Shown: positions 8,508 to 17,300 of the stretch, piece by piece | Layout: every line of letters begins with the position of its first letter | Position numbering within the stretch: position 1 is the stretch's first letter | Position numbers and translations under genes: made by a program | The notes under the pieces: generated by a model | What the model was told of the DNA's origin: nothing | Seen by the model: only the letters and a program-made list of their open reading frames with translations | Database searches by the model: none | NCBI GenBank assembly: GCA_934613165.1 | Contig: CAKTSW010000004.1 | Span: forward strand, 1-19,655 | Length of the DNA stretch: 19,655 nucleotides | Direction: 5' to 3' | Origin: an uncultured Ellagibacter sp. | GTDB lineage: Bacteria > Actinomycetota > Coriobacteriia > Coriobacteriales > Eggerthellaceae

Positions 8508-9821
8508 ATGAGTGTTTCAGACCAAAAAACTGGAAACGGTCGAAGGGGTCGGCTGCATTACGCCTGGCTCATCCTTGTCGGCTGTTGTTTCATGCAGGCT
8601 GGCGGTTTAGGGGCCGTACTTGACGCATGCGGCGTGTTTTTCGTTCCCGTATGCGAGGATTTAGGCTTAGCGCGCTCCGAGATTTCGCTTTACCTGACGT
8701 TCTATTTCATCGCGACGATTTTTGCGATGCCGATTGTGGGCAAGTGGCTCACGAAGTACGACTTGAATCGTGTTCTATCGATTGCATTTGCCTTTGTCGT
8801 AGCTGCCGTTGCGGCAATGGGCTTTTACACTGCGCCTTGGCAATGGTGGATTTCGGGCGTCGTGTTCGGCTTAGCGGGTAGCTTCATCTTCGTCGTGCCG
8901 GCCCCTATCCTCATTGACAATTGGTTCAAGAAGCATCGTGGCCTTGCGTTGGGCATCGCCATGTCGTTTTCCGGCATTGGCGGCGCTTTGCTTTCGCCCG
9001 TCTTTACTGCGGTCATCCAGTCGTTGGGTTGGCGTGAAGCGTATCTGACGGTTGCTGCGGTCATCGCTGTGCTTGTCCTGCCGTGGACGTTGTTCGTGTT
9101 CAAGCTTCGGCCCGAAGACATCGGCATGAAGCCGTACGGTTGGAGCGAGGAGCTCGAGCGAAAGGAGCAGCAACGTCGCGCCGAAAAGCACGAACTTTCG
9201 GGAGTCCCGTTGAAAAAGGCGATTAAAACCATCCCGTTTGCCTGCATGTTCCTTTTCGCTGGATTGATCGCCTATTTCGGCGGTTTCAATGCGCAGCTGC
9301 CCGGATATGCCCAGTCCATAGGATTCGACGCAATGGTGGCCTCTTCGCTTCTAACTGCGGTGATGCTTGGAAATGTGATCGAAAAGCTTGTCATCGGTTG
9401 GCTGAACGACAAGATCGGCGTTCGCCACACCATCAACATCCAACTCGTCATGGTGGCGCTCGGCCTTGTCGGATTCATCGCGGCCGGAAATAATATCGTG
9501 CTGCTTTATGCATCCGCGTTCCTCTTCGGCGCTCAAAACTCTCTTGTGTCCGTGTCGACACCGCTTGTTATTCGAGAGATATTCGGCGAGCGCGACTTCC
9601 CGCAGATTTTCGCGAATGCGCGAATCGGCACAGGAGCGATAGGGTGCTTGGGGCCGGTAACGGTTGCGGGGATTTACGATGCGACGGGCAGTTTCGTACC
9701 CGCTTTCGGCGTCGGCATAGCCGTCGTGGTGGTTGCCTTCATAACCGTGCATGTGGCGTACGTTTTCAAAGGCAGGCTTCATTGGGAAAAGGGCGGGTCG
9801 ACTGCGTCTTTTAAGAAGTGA
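8508..9821 (+). CDS. MFS transporter, oxalate/formate antiporter-like (module 3)
   Basis: A 437-residue major facilitator with about 12 membrane helices, of the same length as the 6998 carrier and recognisably related. LRPEDIGMKPYG near residue 201 sits at the matching place, followed here by a longer charged stretch (EELERKEQQRRAEK) in the central cytoplasmic loop. The ATG at 8508 has AAGG seven bases upstream. It follows the module 2 terminator, so it needs its own promoter in 8393-8507, where I see no clear hexamer pair. It lies before, not after, its Moco gene, and a 216-base gap with a large inverted repeat separates them, so the two could be controlled separately. Likely the substrate carrier of module 3; substrate unknown. 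Confidence 0.92.
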   Translation: MSVSDQKTGNGRRGRLHYAWLILVGCCFMQAGGLGAVLDACGVFFVPVCEDLGLARSEISLYLTFYFIATIFAMPIVGKWLTKYDLNRVLSIAFAFVVAAVAAMGFYTAPWQWWISGVVFGLAGSFIFVVPAPILIDNWFKKHRGLALGIAMSFSGIGGALLSPVFTAVIQSLGWREAYLTVAAVIAVLVLPWTLFVFKLRPEDIGMKPYGWSEELERKEQQRRAEKHELSGVPLKKAIKTIPFACMFLFAGLIAYFGGFNAQLPGYAQSIGFDAMVASSLLTAVMLGNVIEKLVIGWLNDKIGVRHTINIQLVMVALGLVGFIAAGNNIVLLYASAFLFGAQNSLVSVSTPLVIREIFGERDFPQIFANARIGTGAIGCLGPVTVAGIYDATGSFVPAFGVGIAVVVVAFITVHVAYVFKGRLHWEKGGSTASFKK

Positions 9822-9862
9822 CCGGCTCGAGATTCGTGAAGGGCGTAATCGGGCCGGTGGTT

Positions 9863-9891
9863 CTGGCGTAAGCACTGAATGCTAACGCCAG
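9863..9891. promoter_or_regulatory. large inverted repeat upstream of the third Moco gene
   Basis: CTGGCGT (9863-9869), A, AGCA (9871-9874), a five-base loop, TGCT (9880-9883), A, ACGCCAG (9885-9891): 11 of 12 opposing positions pair. No T tract follows, so it reads better as an operator or mRNA hairpin than as a terminator. It is 146 bases before the Moco ATG. The inner part TAAGCACTGAATGCTA resembles TAAGTACTGAGGGCTA at 2052-2067. Confidence 0.5.
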
Positions 9892-10037
9892 CAAGTAAGC
9901 GCAGGATAGGCTGGCTACAACGAGTAATAAGCCCTTTTGCTCAATGCGGAGCCGCGAATTTGACTTTACATTTCGAATTGTCAATCGGCGGTTTGCTGCC
10001 GCCGTTGCGAAAGACGAGGCAAAGGAGAGGAGAGCAC

Positions 10038-12614
10038 ATGGAATTCAAGAACGATCTTGGAAAGCCATGGAAGTACGAGGAGGGCGACCTTACCGTTGTC
10101 CGCACTTCTATGTGGTCGCCTCCGGGTTGTCACCCGGTTGGATGCGGTCTCAAGATCTACGTTAACAAAGACGGGGTCATCGATCATGTCGAAGGCGATG
10201 AGAACAATCCGATCACGAAGGGCCGCTTGTGCGCAAGGTGCTTGGCGCTCAAGGACTACGTCTACAATCCGAGCCGTGTCATCTACCCGATGAAGCGCGA
10301 CCCGAAATTCCGCGGCCAGCACGACAAGTGGGAGCGCATTTCTTGGGACGAGGCGTTCGCCATCGTAAAGGAAAAGCGTGATTATTTCCGCGATACGTAC
10401 GGTCCCGAATGCATGGCTGTGTTCTCCGGCACAGGTCGTTCCGGCGGCATTCTCGTTTCCGACATGGCGCAGGCCGTTCTCGGCACGCCGAACGCGTGCT
10501 ATACGCAGTCCGGCTACGCGTGCTATCAACCCCGTTCCATGTCCTGCTCTCACGTTCTCGGTGCGTATTACCCCGAAATGGATTACGCCGGCGGTCTTGA
10601 GGGCACTTATGACAATCCTAACTACCATGTGCCCGAGGTCATGGTCATGTGGGGCAAGATGCCGCTTGCCTCGAACGGTGACGGCCTCTTCGGTCACGCC
10701 GTGATCGATCTTATGAAGCGAGGGGCGAAGCTCATCAGCGTCGACCCTCGTGTCAACTGGCTCGCTACTCGCGCCGAGGTGCATCTGCGTGTGCGGCCCG
10801 GTACCGATACCGCTATGGCGATGGCATGGCTGTGGGTCATCATCAACGAGGATCTCTACGATCACGATTTCGTTGACAAGTGGTGCTACGGTTTCGAGGA
10901 ATTCGCGGCTCGTATCAACGATCCCGAAATGGGTATGACGCCGGAGAAAGCGGCTGAAATCTGCGAGGTGCCTGTCGAGGATATCTATACTGCGGCTCGT
11001 ATGTATGCCAACGCCACTCCTGCCTCCATCGCGTGGGGACTTGCATTCGACCAGAATCAGAACGGCAACCAAGCGGCTCATTGCGTGCTTGCCCTCATGG
11101 CGATTACCGGCAATATCGACGTTCCCGGCGGCCAGATCGTTGCCGAGATCGACGCGGCTCCCGGCGTTGAGGACACCCCGGCTTCTGGCGAGAAAAAGGA
11201 GTTCAATCTCGACAAGGCCGATGCTGGAGCCGACGACAACGCCGCGGAAGACGCGGCGCGTCCGACTCGCCGCCTTGGCTGGGATAGCCTTCCCGAAGAG
11301 CTGCGCGACAAGACCATCGGCTACAAGGAGTATCCGCTTTACGTTGACAACATCCGCAACGCTCAAGCTGACATGATGTTCGACGCGATGACGAAAGGCG
11401 AGCCGTACAAGATTCGTATGGGCTGGATTCAGTCGACCACGCTTCTTGCACCGACGTGCTGCGCTCAGCCTCATGGTTGGTACGAGGGCCTTAAGAACCT
11501 CGAATTCTGCATGGCAACCGACGTGTTCATTACGCCGGCTATCGAGGCGGCTTGCGATTTGTTCTTGCCCCTGGCCTCCTGCGCCGAGAAAGACGACGTC
11601 GTTATGACGCACTACGGCGGATCTCCCGTTTTTTACGGGGCTGTCAACAAGGCCGTCGACGTCGGTGAAGTCAAGGCCGACATGGATCTTATCATCGAGC
11701 TCGGCGAATATCTTGGTCAGGAATGCCTTAAGAACGAAGATGGCAGCCGCGCGTTCGAGGATCTTGAAGATTTCCTAACGCAGCGTCGCACTTCCGGCCC
11801 TATCCATATGGACTTCGACGGTCTTCGTCATCGCGTTGGCTATCAGCGCGGCGTTAATTACCGCAAGTACGAGACGGGCAAACTTCGCCCCGACCGTCAC
11901 CCCGGTTTCCTTACCCCGACCGGCCGCGTCGAATTGTGGTCAACGGCCTACGCTCATTATGGCGAAGACCCGCTGCCCTTCTACAAGGAACCGGCATTCA
12001 GCCCGCATAAGGACCCCGAACTTGCTGAAAAGTACCCGTTCATCCTGACGACCGGTGCTCGCAACTACGCCTCGTTCCATGCTGAGCATCGCCAAATCCC
12101 TGTGCTGCGCGAATTGCATCCCGACCCGCTTATCGAAATCAATCCGATCGATGCCGAGAAGCTCGGCGTGGCGAATGGTCAGTGGGTGGAGATCAAGAAC
12201 GACTACGGCCGCGCGAAATTCAAGGCAAACGTGACCCCCGTCGTCAAGGAGGGCGTCGTCCAAGCCGATCATGGATGGTGGTTCCCCGAACGTCAGGCGG
12301 ACGATGATTCCCGCGATGAGATCGTTCCCGTTGGCGAAATCCTCGAAGACGGCCCTCTCGATTTCGAGGTGAACGGCACTCGTATCAAGAACGGCTATGT
12401 CAAGACCGATCATGCTGACGAGAAAGGTCTGTACGGTCTTTGGCAATCGAACGTGAACGACCTCGTGTCCAATCACTACAACTCCCGCTTGGGCTACGGC
12501 GGGCCCTACAAGTGCAACTGCTGCAGCGTCACGCCGCTTAAGGAAAGCTACGACACCGATATGAAGCTCGTCGAGGAGAAGTTCGAGGTCGGCGTCGCGA
12601 AGAAGGAGTGGTAG
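10038..12614 (+). CDS. Moco-dependent oxidoreductase catalytic subunit, divergent catechol dehydroxylase-like enzyme
   Basis: An 858-residue catalytic subunit. I place the start at 10038 because AAAGGAGAGGAG directly precedes it and MEFKND aligns with the family N-terminus; the frame is open back to 9879 but that extension has no ribosome site and no family resemblance. There is no Tat signal. Cluster Cys are 31, 36, 65 and 68; the first gap is C-x4-C (CHPVGC) instead of C-x3-C in the two other enzymes. WERISWDEA, an ISVDPRVNWLATRA stretch, TGNIDVPGG and ADHGWWFPER (743-752) are the Moco landmarks; Cys162 (GYACYQPR) is a candidate Mo ligand (inference). A hydrophilic Asp/Ala/Glu-rich insert at about 370-415 is lacking in the relatives. 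The ferredoxin gene follows after three bases. Sequence distance from the other two suggests a different substrate. Confidence 0.94.
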   Translation: MEFKNDLGKPWKYEEGDLTVVRTSMWSPPGCHPVGCGLKIYVNKDGVIDHVEGDENNPITKGRLCARCLALKDYVYNPSRVIYPMKRDPKFRGQHDKWERISWDEAFAIVKEKRDYFRDTYGPECMAVFSGTGRSGGILVSDMAQAVLGTPNACYTQSGYACYQPRSMSCSHVLGAYYPEMDYAGGLEGTYDNPNYHVPEVMVMWGKMPLASNGDGLFGHAVIDLMKRGAKLISVDPRVNWLATRAEVHLRVRPGTDTAMAMAWLWVIINEDLYDHDFVDKWCYGFEEFAARINDPEMGMTPEKAAEICEVPVEDIYTAARMYANATPASIAWGLAFDQNQNGNQAAHCVLALMAITGNIDVPGGQIVAEIDAAPGVEDTPASGEKKEFNLDKADAGADDNAAEDAARPTRRLGWDSLPEELRDKTIGYKEYPLYVDNIRNAQADMMFDAMTKGEPYKIRMGWIQSTTLLAPTCCAQPHGWYEGLKNLEFCMATDVFITPAIEAACDLFLPLASCAEKDDVVMTHYGGSPVFYGAVNKAVDVGEVKADMDLIIELGEYLGQECLKNEDGSRAFEDLEDFLTQRRTSGPIHMDFDGLRHRVGYQRGVNYRKYETGKLRPDRHPGFLTPTGRVELWSTAYAHYGEDPLPFYKEPAFSPHKDPELAEKYPFILTTGARNYASFHAEHRQIPVLRELHPDPLIEINPIDAEKLGVANGQWVEIKNDYGRAKFKANVTPVVKEGVVQADHGWWFPERQADDDSRDEIVPVGEILEDGPLDFEVNGTRIKNGYVKTDHADEKGLYGLWQSNVNDLVSNHYNSRLGYGGPYKCNCCSVTPLKESYDTDMKLVEEKFEVGVAKKEW

Positions 12615-12617
12615 ACC

Positions 12618-12977
12618 ATGGCTGATTACGGTCTTCTGATTGACTACGAATACTGCACTGGTTGCGAGTCATGCGTCGTCGCTTGCAAGGAAGAGCACGG
12701 GTTCCCGGTTGGCAAGTGGGGCATTCGCGTGCTCGACGACGGTCCCTGGCAGAAGGATGATGGCGGCGAGGGCGGTAACCATTTTAATTGGAACAAGATT
12801 CCGGTTCCGACCGACTTGTGCGACCTGTGCTCGGAACGCGTGGCGGCTGGCAAGGAACCGACGTGCGTGCACCACTGCTTGGCGTTCTGCATGCAGTTCG
12901 GCACTCTCCAGGAGCTCTCCGCCAAGCTCGCTGAAAAGCCGAAGCAGGTGCTCTGGGCGCCTTGCGAGTCCAAGTGA
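12618..12977 (+). CDS. two-cluster 4Fe-4S ferredoxin-like electron-transfer subunit (module 3)
   Basis: A 119-residue iron-sulfur protein starting three bases after the Moco stop, hence co-translated. Cys13, Cys16, Cys19 and Cys23 (CTGCESCVVAC) and Cys68, Cys71, Cys83, Cys87 and Cys91 (CDLCSERVAAGK, then CVHHCLAFC) repeat the pattern of the 6493 protein, including the ninth Cys. Between the two sets it carries a Gly/Asp-rich stretch (KDDGGEGGNHFNWN). Expected role: soluble electron donor to the 10038 enzyme. It has a Cys near the C-terminus (APCESK) that the first ferredoxin also has at a similar distance (SRCALLTR); its role is unknown. Confidence 0.93.
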   Translation: MADYGLLIDYEYCTGCESCVVACKEEHGFPVGKWGIRVLDDGPWQKDDGGEGGNHFNWNKIPVPTDLCDLCSERVAAGKEPTCVHHCLAFCMQFGTLQELSAKLAEKPKQVLWAPCESK

Positions 12978-13004
12978 TGTGACAAGGTCTCTTTTTAGCT
13001 GAAA

Positions 13005-13044
13005 AGCGGGCGATGCGCTTTCTCTGTTGTGCGCATCGCCCGCT
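13005..13044. terminator. 14-base-pair perfect stem-loop after module 3
   Basis: AGCGGGCGATGCGC (13005-13018) pairs fully with GCGCATCGCCCGCT (13031-13044) across a 12-base loop. The plus-strand flank lacks a clean T tract, while the minus-strand flank reads TTTTC. Most likely it ends or protects the module 3 transcript; it also stands just ahead of the small zinc-ribbon gene. Confidence 0.6.
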
Positions 13045-13061
13045 ATCGTCTGCTGTTTCCA

Positions 13062-13070
13062 GGGGGGGGG
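13062..13070 (+). repeat. second homopolymer tract of nine G, at the ribosome site of the zinc-ribbon gene
   Basis: Nine G end six bases before the ATG at 13076 (five spacer bases CGAAG), so the tract occupies the Shine-Dalgarno position. A change in tract length could change ribosome binding or promoter spacing. Confidence 0.7.
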
Positions 13071-13075
13071 CGAAG

Positions 13076-13249
13076 ATGTGCTACTGCTGTACGCTATGCA
13101 ATCGCTGTGGTCGTGCTGATGAGATGAAAAATCGTCTCGGAAAACGCGAATGTCCGCATTGTCATGTGCTTGTGACCGACGACGATGCAAGAAAATGCCC
13201 CGAATGCGGAGCGTTTTTGCCTCCGCCCTATCCGAAACTACCCGGGTAG
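13076..13249 (+). CDS. small Cys-rich zinc-ribbon protein, function unknown
   Basis: A 57-residue protein starting MCYCCTLCNRCG. It has three CxxC knuckles: Cys8/Cys11 (CNRC), Cys26/Cys29 (CPHC) and Cys41/Cys44 (CPEC), plus Cys2, Cys4 and Cys5. The last two knuckles form a standard zinc ribbon (ECPHC, then KCPECGAFLPPP); the first with the N-terminal Cys could hold a second metal. The start at 13076 is chosen because the G-rich tract sits at ribosome-site distance; an in-frame ATG at 13013 lies inside the strong hairpin and adds an unlike N-terminus. It has no catalytic motif. Its place after a Moco/ferredoxin pair suggests, without proof, a small metal-binding or protein-contact role. Confidence 0.65.
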   Translation: MCYCCTLCNRCGRADEMKNRLGKRECPHCHVLVTDDDARKCPECGAFLPPPYPKLPG

Positions 13250-13351
13250 CTTTTCTGCGCCTACCTCTCCTTTTTGTCTGGCGGAACCTTTAGCGGTCGT
13301 TTTTCCCGAATGGCTTAAAACGCTCTTGCCCACTGTTCTCCCCAGCACTTT

Positions 13352-13381
13352 AGCCGCCTGCAGTATTGTGGGCGGCTTTTT
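13352..13381 (+). terminator. Rho-independent terminator after the zinc-ribbon gene
   Basis: AGCCGCC (13352-13358) pairs with GGCGGCT (13371-13377) and runs into TTTTT. It insulates the dehydrogenase gene at 13434, which then needs a promoter in the remaining ~50 bases, where a GTAC-TCT-GTAC dyad is the only notable element. Confidence 0.75.
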
Positions 13382-13433
13382 CGTTTCGTGAGGGTACTCT
13401 GTACGGGAAACCGACCCATAGAAAGGGGATTCC

Positions 13434-14354
13434 ATGTACAAAGTGCACTGCCTGAACAACATCTCGGAAAAAGGTCTCGCGCTTCTCTCCTCCGACTACG
13501 AGCTGACCGACGACGTGTCCGACGCCGACGTCATCCTGGTCCGCAGCGCGAACATGCACGACATGAAATTTTCCGACACGCTCAAAGCCGTCGCGCGTGC
13601 GGGCGCGGGCGTGAACAACATCCCGCTTGAAAAGCTCGCCGAGCGCGGCGTTCCCGTGTTCAACACGCCGGGCGCGAACGCGAACGCGGTGAAGGAACTC
13701 GTGCTGTGCGCGCTGCTCCTCGCTGCGCGCGACGTGGTCGGCGGCGCCGCCTGGTGCCGCGAAAACGCAGGCGACGAGAACATCGCGAAGAGCGCCGAAA
13801 AGGCGAAGAAGCAGTTCGCGGGAACGGAAATCCTCGGCAAGACCTTGGGCGTCATCGGCCTTGGAGCCATCGGCCGCCTCGTCATTCCCGCTGCCGAGGC
13901 GCTTGGGATGAAGACGGTGGGCTACGACCCGTTCCTCGATGCCGACCGCGCCGCGTCGATTTCCCCCAATCTGCGCTTCACCGCCGACCTGCTCGATCTG
14001 TGCGCATCCTGCGACTACATCACCATCCATGTCCCGGCAACGCCTTCCACGAAGGGCATGATCGGGGAAGCGGAAATCGCCGCGATGAAGGACGGCGCCG
14101 CCTTCCTCAACTTCTCGCGCGACACGCTCGTCGACAACGCCGCCATGCGCGCAGGCCTCGAATCGGGGAAGATCCGACGTTACGTCACCGACTTCGCCAC
14201 GCCCGAGGTCATGGAGATGGAAGGTGCGCTCGTGCTGCCCCATCTGGGCGCGTCGACCGCCGAGGCTGAGGAAAACTGCGCGGAAATGGCCGTTCGCGAG
14301 GTCATGGACTATCTCGAAACGGGGACGAAGACTCACTGCGTCAACATGAAGTAG
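13434..14354 (+). CDS. D-3-phosphoglycerate dehydrogenase-like NAD-dependent 2-hydroxyacid dehydrogenase, no ACT domain
   Basis: A 306-residue D-isomer-specific 2-hydroxyacid dehydrogenase. The ATG at 13434 has GAAAGGGG six bases upstream. The order is a short N-terminal substrate domain (with AGAGVNNIPLEKL), a Rossmann nucleotide domain with GLGAIGR at 142-148 and the acidic YDPF end of the following strand, then the catalytic set Arg229 (NFSRDTLVD), Glu258 (DFATPEV) and His270 (LPHLGAST). This resembles the short clostridial type of SerA, which oxidises 3-phosphoglycerate to start serine synthesis. That type normally carries a C-terminal ACT regulatory domain after a phrase like this HCVNMK end; here the protein stops there. 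No serC lies beside it. Other 2-hydroxyacid substrates are possible. Confidence 0.88.
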   Translation: MYKVHCLNNISEKGLALLSSDYELTDDVSDADVILVRSANMHDMKFSDTLKAVARAGAGVNNIPLEKLAERGVPVFNTPGANANAVKELVLCALLLAARDVVGGAAWCRENAGDENIAKSAEKAKKQFAGTEILGKTLGVIGLGAIGRLVIPAAEALGMKTVGYDPFLDADRAASISPNLRFTADLLDLCASCDYITIHVPATPSTKGMIGEAEIAAMKDGAAFLNFSRDTLVDNAAMRAGLESGKIRRYVTDFATPEVMEMEGALVLPHLGASTAEAEENCAEMAVREVMDYLETGTKTHCVNMK

Positions 14355-14382
14355 CGAGCTGTCGACCCTAGAGCTCGGTTTT
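14355..14382. terminator. short stem-loop between convergent genes
   Basis: CGAGCT (14355-14360) pairs with AGCTCG (14372-14377), followed by GTTTTC on the plus strand. It probably ends the dehydrogenase transcript. It is a weak terminator by stem length. Confidence 0.5.
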
Positions 14383-14397
14383 CTCGGGCTTCGGGAC

Positions 14398-17300
14398 TTA
14401 GCGTCCCTGTTTCTTCCTTCTTGCCGTCTCGACTGCGAGCCTGATGCGGTTTTCCCTGTTGAGAGCCGACGACTCGGGGTCGTAGTCGACGACGGTGACG
14501 GGCATGTCGGGCCAGCGCCGCCCGTATTCGCGCATGAAACCGCGCGCATGCACATGCGCTTTCATGCACCCGAAGCTCTGCAAGTAAATCACGCAATCGA
14601 CGCCGTCGTTCGCGAAGGCTTCCAGCTGGTCGAGGTACCGCACGTCCTCGACGAAGAGGCGCGCACTCTCGGGCATCGCGACTTCGCACCCAAGCGAGCG
14701 CAGCAGCTCGACGACGCCGTCGTTCATGAGCGCGTCGTGGCATAGAAGCGGATTGCCGACGATTCCCACGCGCGTCGTGTCGCTTCCTTCCGAACGTGCG
14801 CCGGGGGCTTCGCCTGAAGGCCCCGCATCGCTTCGTCTCTGCACGTCGGGGGCCTTCCCCAGCGAATTCTCCCAAACGATTTCGGGGCACGTCCCGCAGA
14901 GTCGCCATACGGTGTGCCCGAGCCCGTCGAGAAGGCACTGGTTGCAAACATACGGCACATGAAGCCGCGCTACCTGGGGATTTTCGCGAACCGCGCGCAA
15001 GGCTTTCGCCATAAGCGCGGCCGCGGTGAAGCATACGTCGCCCGGAATCTCGCGTCGGGCGGTTTCGATGTCGGATTCCGCTACGGGGTCGTCCATGATC
15101 CATATGTCGGAAGCGGCAGGGCGGCGCCCGCTGCCCGTTTCCGAGTTTTCGGGCCCGCTGCCGTGCTCGGTGGGTTGCGGCATTACGCGCGGGGAAGGCG
15201 AAGGCGTTCGATTCCCCTTTTCCCGCGTGCCGTTTTCGCCGGCCGCCTTCCTTCCCATGAGCTCGATTGACTCGGCGAGCGTTCGCAAGCGGATGCCGAT
15301 GTGCGCCTTGTCGGAAAGGTCGTCGATCTTAAGCGCCGTGAAGGGCTTTCCGGCCGCCTCAAGCGCATCGCGCGCGTCTTCAAGACTCAACGCGTCGTAT
15401 CCGCAGCCGAACGATTGAAGGCAAACCAAATCGACGCGGTCGTTTGACGCCGCGAAGCGGGCCAGGCGCGCAAGGTGCTTGCCGGGCTTCCATGGCGGGC
15501 AATCGGGGCTGTGCGGCGTTCGCTTCGCCCATTTTTCAAGGCTGGTCGGGCTCAAGATCCCGAACCCGAGTTTTTCGAGCATGCGGTCGACTCCCCGCAT
15601 AAGGCGAGGGTCGGTATGGTAGGGGCGTCCCGCGACGACTATCGCGTGGTTGTCGGCGCTTTCGCCAAGCCACGAGATAACACGCTCGTTCGCCTGCTCT
15701 ATCTGGGAAAACGCCTGCTCTTGAACGTGGACGGCCCTGCGAACGGCTTCGCCAAGCTCGTCTCGCGAAAGCGGGGCGCCTGGCGGGCAGAGTTTCCCGA
15801 TCGCTCGGTGGAGCTCATCGATGTCGTCCGGACAGTCCGCGATGCGGCGCGCCTTGAAGGAATGCAGCTTCGGGGTGCAAAGAACGGTTTTCCCCTCTGC
15901 GAAAGCAGGCACGGCATTGGCGAGCGCCAGGGCGTATTCGCAGGCTACCGCGCAGTGCCCCAGCCGGTCGAAGTGCGGCATGAACACCGCGTCGGCTCCG
16001 GCCCCGATCAAGGCGAACAGCCGCGTATGCGCCATCTTGGCGGGGAAGCATACGCCTTCCGCGGGCACGGTCGCGAGCGCTTCCCGCTCATACTTCTCGC
16101 CGCGCGCATCATCGGATACAACCACCGAAAAGCCGAGGTGCGTGAAAAGGGCGTGCCAAAAGGGGATATATTCATAGGATTCGAAGCAATTCATGATGCC
16201 GATACGGTATGCTCCGCGTTTACCGGGCGAAACGCAATCCCCGAACTGCCTGAGAATGCTCTGCTCGGCGGCGATGGCGTTCGGTGCACTACAACGCGAC
16301 GACGTGCCCGCGTGTTCGGCGCGCGCATCGCTGCAACCGCTCGCCCCCGTGATTCGGGGAATCGGCTTCCGGCTCGGCGCGTAGCAGAAACCTTCCGCTT
16401 TCGAGCAGCGATTCCCGCTTATAAGCTGCCGGTCTTCCCCGAAACCGACGACGGAAAGCGGGCAGCTGTTCGCGCACCCGGGGCATCGGGCCGAAAAGCG
16501 CTTCACATCAAGCGCCGCCAGGTCGTCCGCCGAAAGAAGCGCGCTCGCGATGCTTTCGGCCCCTCCCTCGCGCTTGGCCTGGGCGTGGGCCCGCTCGCGC
16601 GCGACGAGCGCCGACCCGATCGCTCCCATAAGGTGCGCCGACTCGGGTCTTGTTGCTTCGACGCCGCATATCTTCTCGAAGGCGCGCAGCACCGCATCCG
16701 ACTTGAACGCGCCGCCTTGGACGACGATCTTGTCCCCTAAGGTGCCGACGCGCTCGGCTCCGATGATGCGGTACAGCGCGTTCTTCACCACGGAATAGGC
16801 GATGCCGGCGGCAAGGTCGGGCATGCTCGCCCCGATCTTCTGGGCATGGCGTATGCGCGACGTCATGAACACGGTGCACTTCGTCCCCAGGTCAACGGGG
16901 TTTTCTGCGGTAAGCGCCGCTTCGCAGAACGCGTACGGCGTCGTTTTGAGGGAATGTGCCGTCCCCTCGATGAACGATCCGCAGCCCGAAGAGCACGCCT
17001 CGTTCAGGATGGCGTTCGCTATCATGCCGTTGCGTATCCACAGCGCCTTCATGTCCTGGCCGCCGATGTCGAAAACGAACGTGGCGTCAGGGACGAGCTC
17101 AAGGGCCGCGCGCGCATGGGCGGTCGTCTCGACGACGCCGGAATCGATGCCGAGCGCCGTGCGCAGCAGTTCCTCGCCGTATCCCGTCGCCGTCGAATGC
17201 GCTATCCACGCGGGCGCCTGATCGCTCGCATAGGCGTGGGGCATCGCCTGGCGGAATTCGACCAGCATGTCGGTCGCGGTTGCAAGCGCGTCTCCGCAGA

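Noticed and set aside
6998-9821. The two adjacent carriers as one split or duplicated gene from a recent tandem event
   Set aside because: Both are complete at 437 residues, clearly diverged, and separated by a terminator; they belong to different modules.
9879-10037. A 53-residue N-terminal extension of the third Moco enzyme
   Set aside because: It starts inside the inverted repeat, lacks a ribosome site and any family match; the ATG at 10038 with AAAGGAGAGGAG is far better.
10128-10145. CHxxC-like motifs (CHMGC, CHDSC, CHPVGC) as haem c sites
   Set aside because: They are in the [4Fe-4S] position of cytoplasmic Moco enzymes, the order is C-H-x-x-C and not C-x-x-C-H, and there is no export signal.
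9981-11612. A 543-codon open frame on the minus strand opposite the third Moco gene
   Set aside because: The plus-strand frame carries all Moco motifs and a strong ribosome site; the antisense frame has no recognisable domain.
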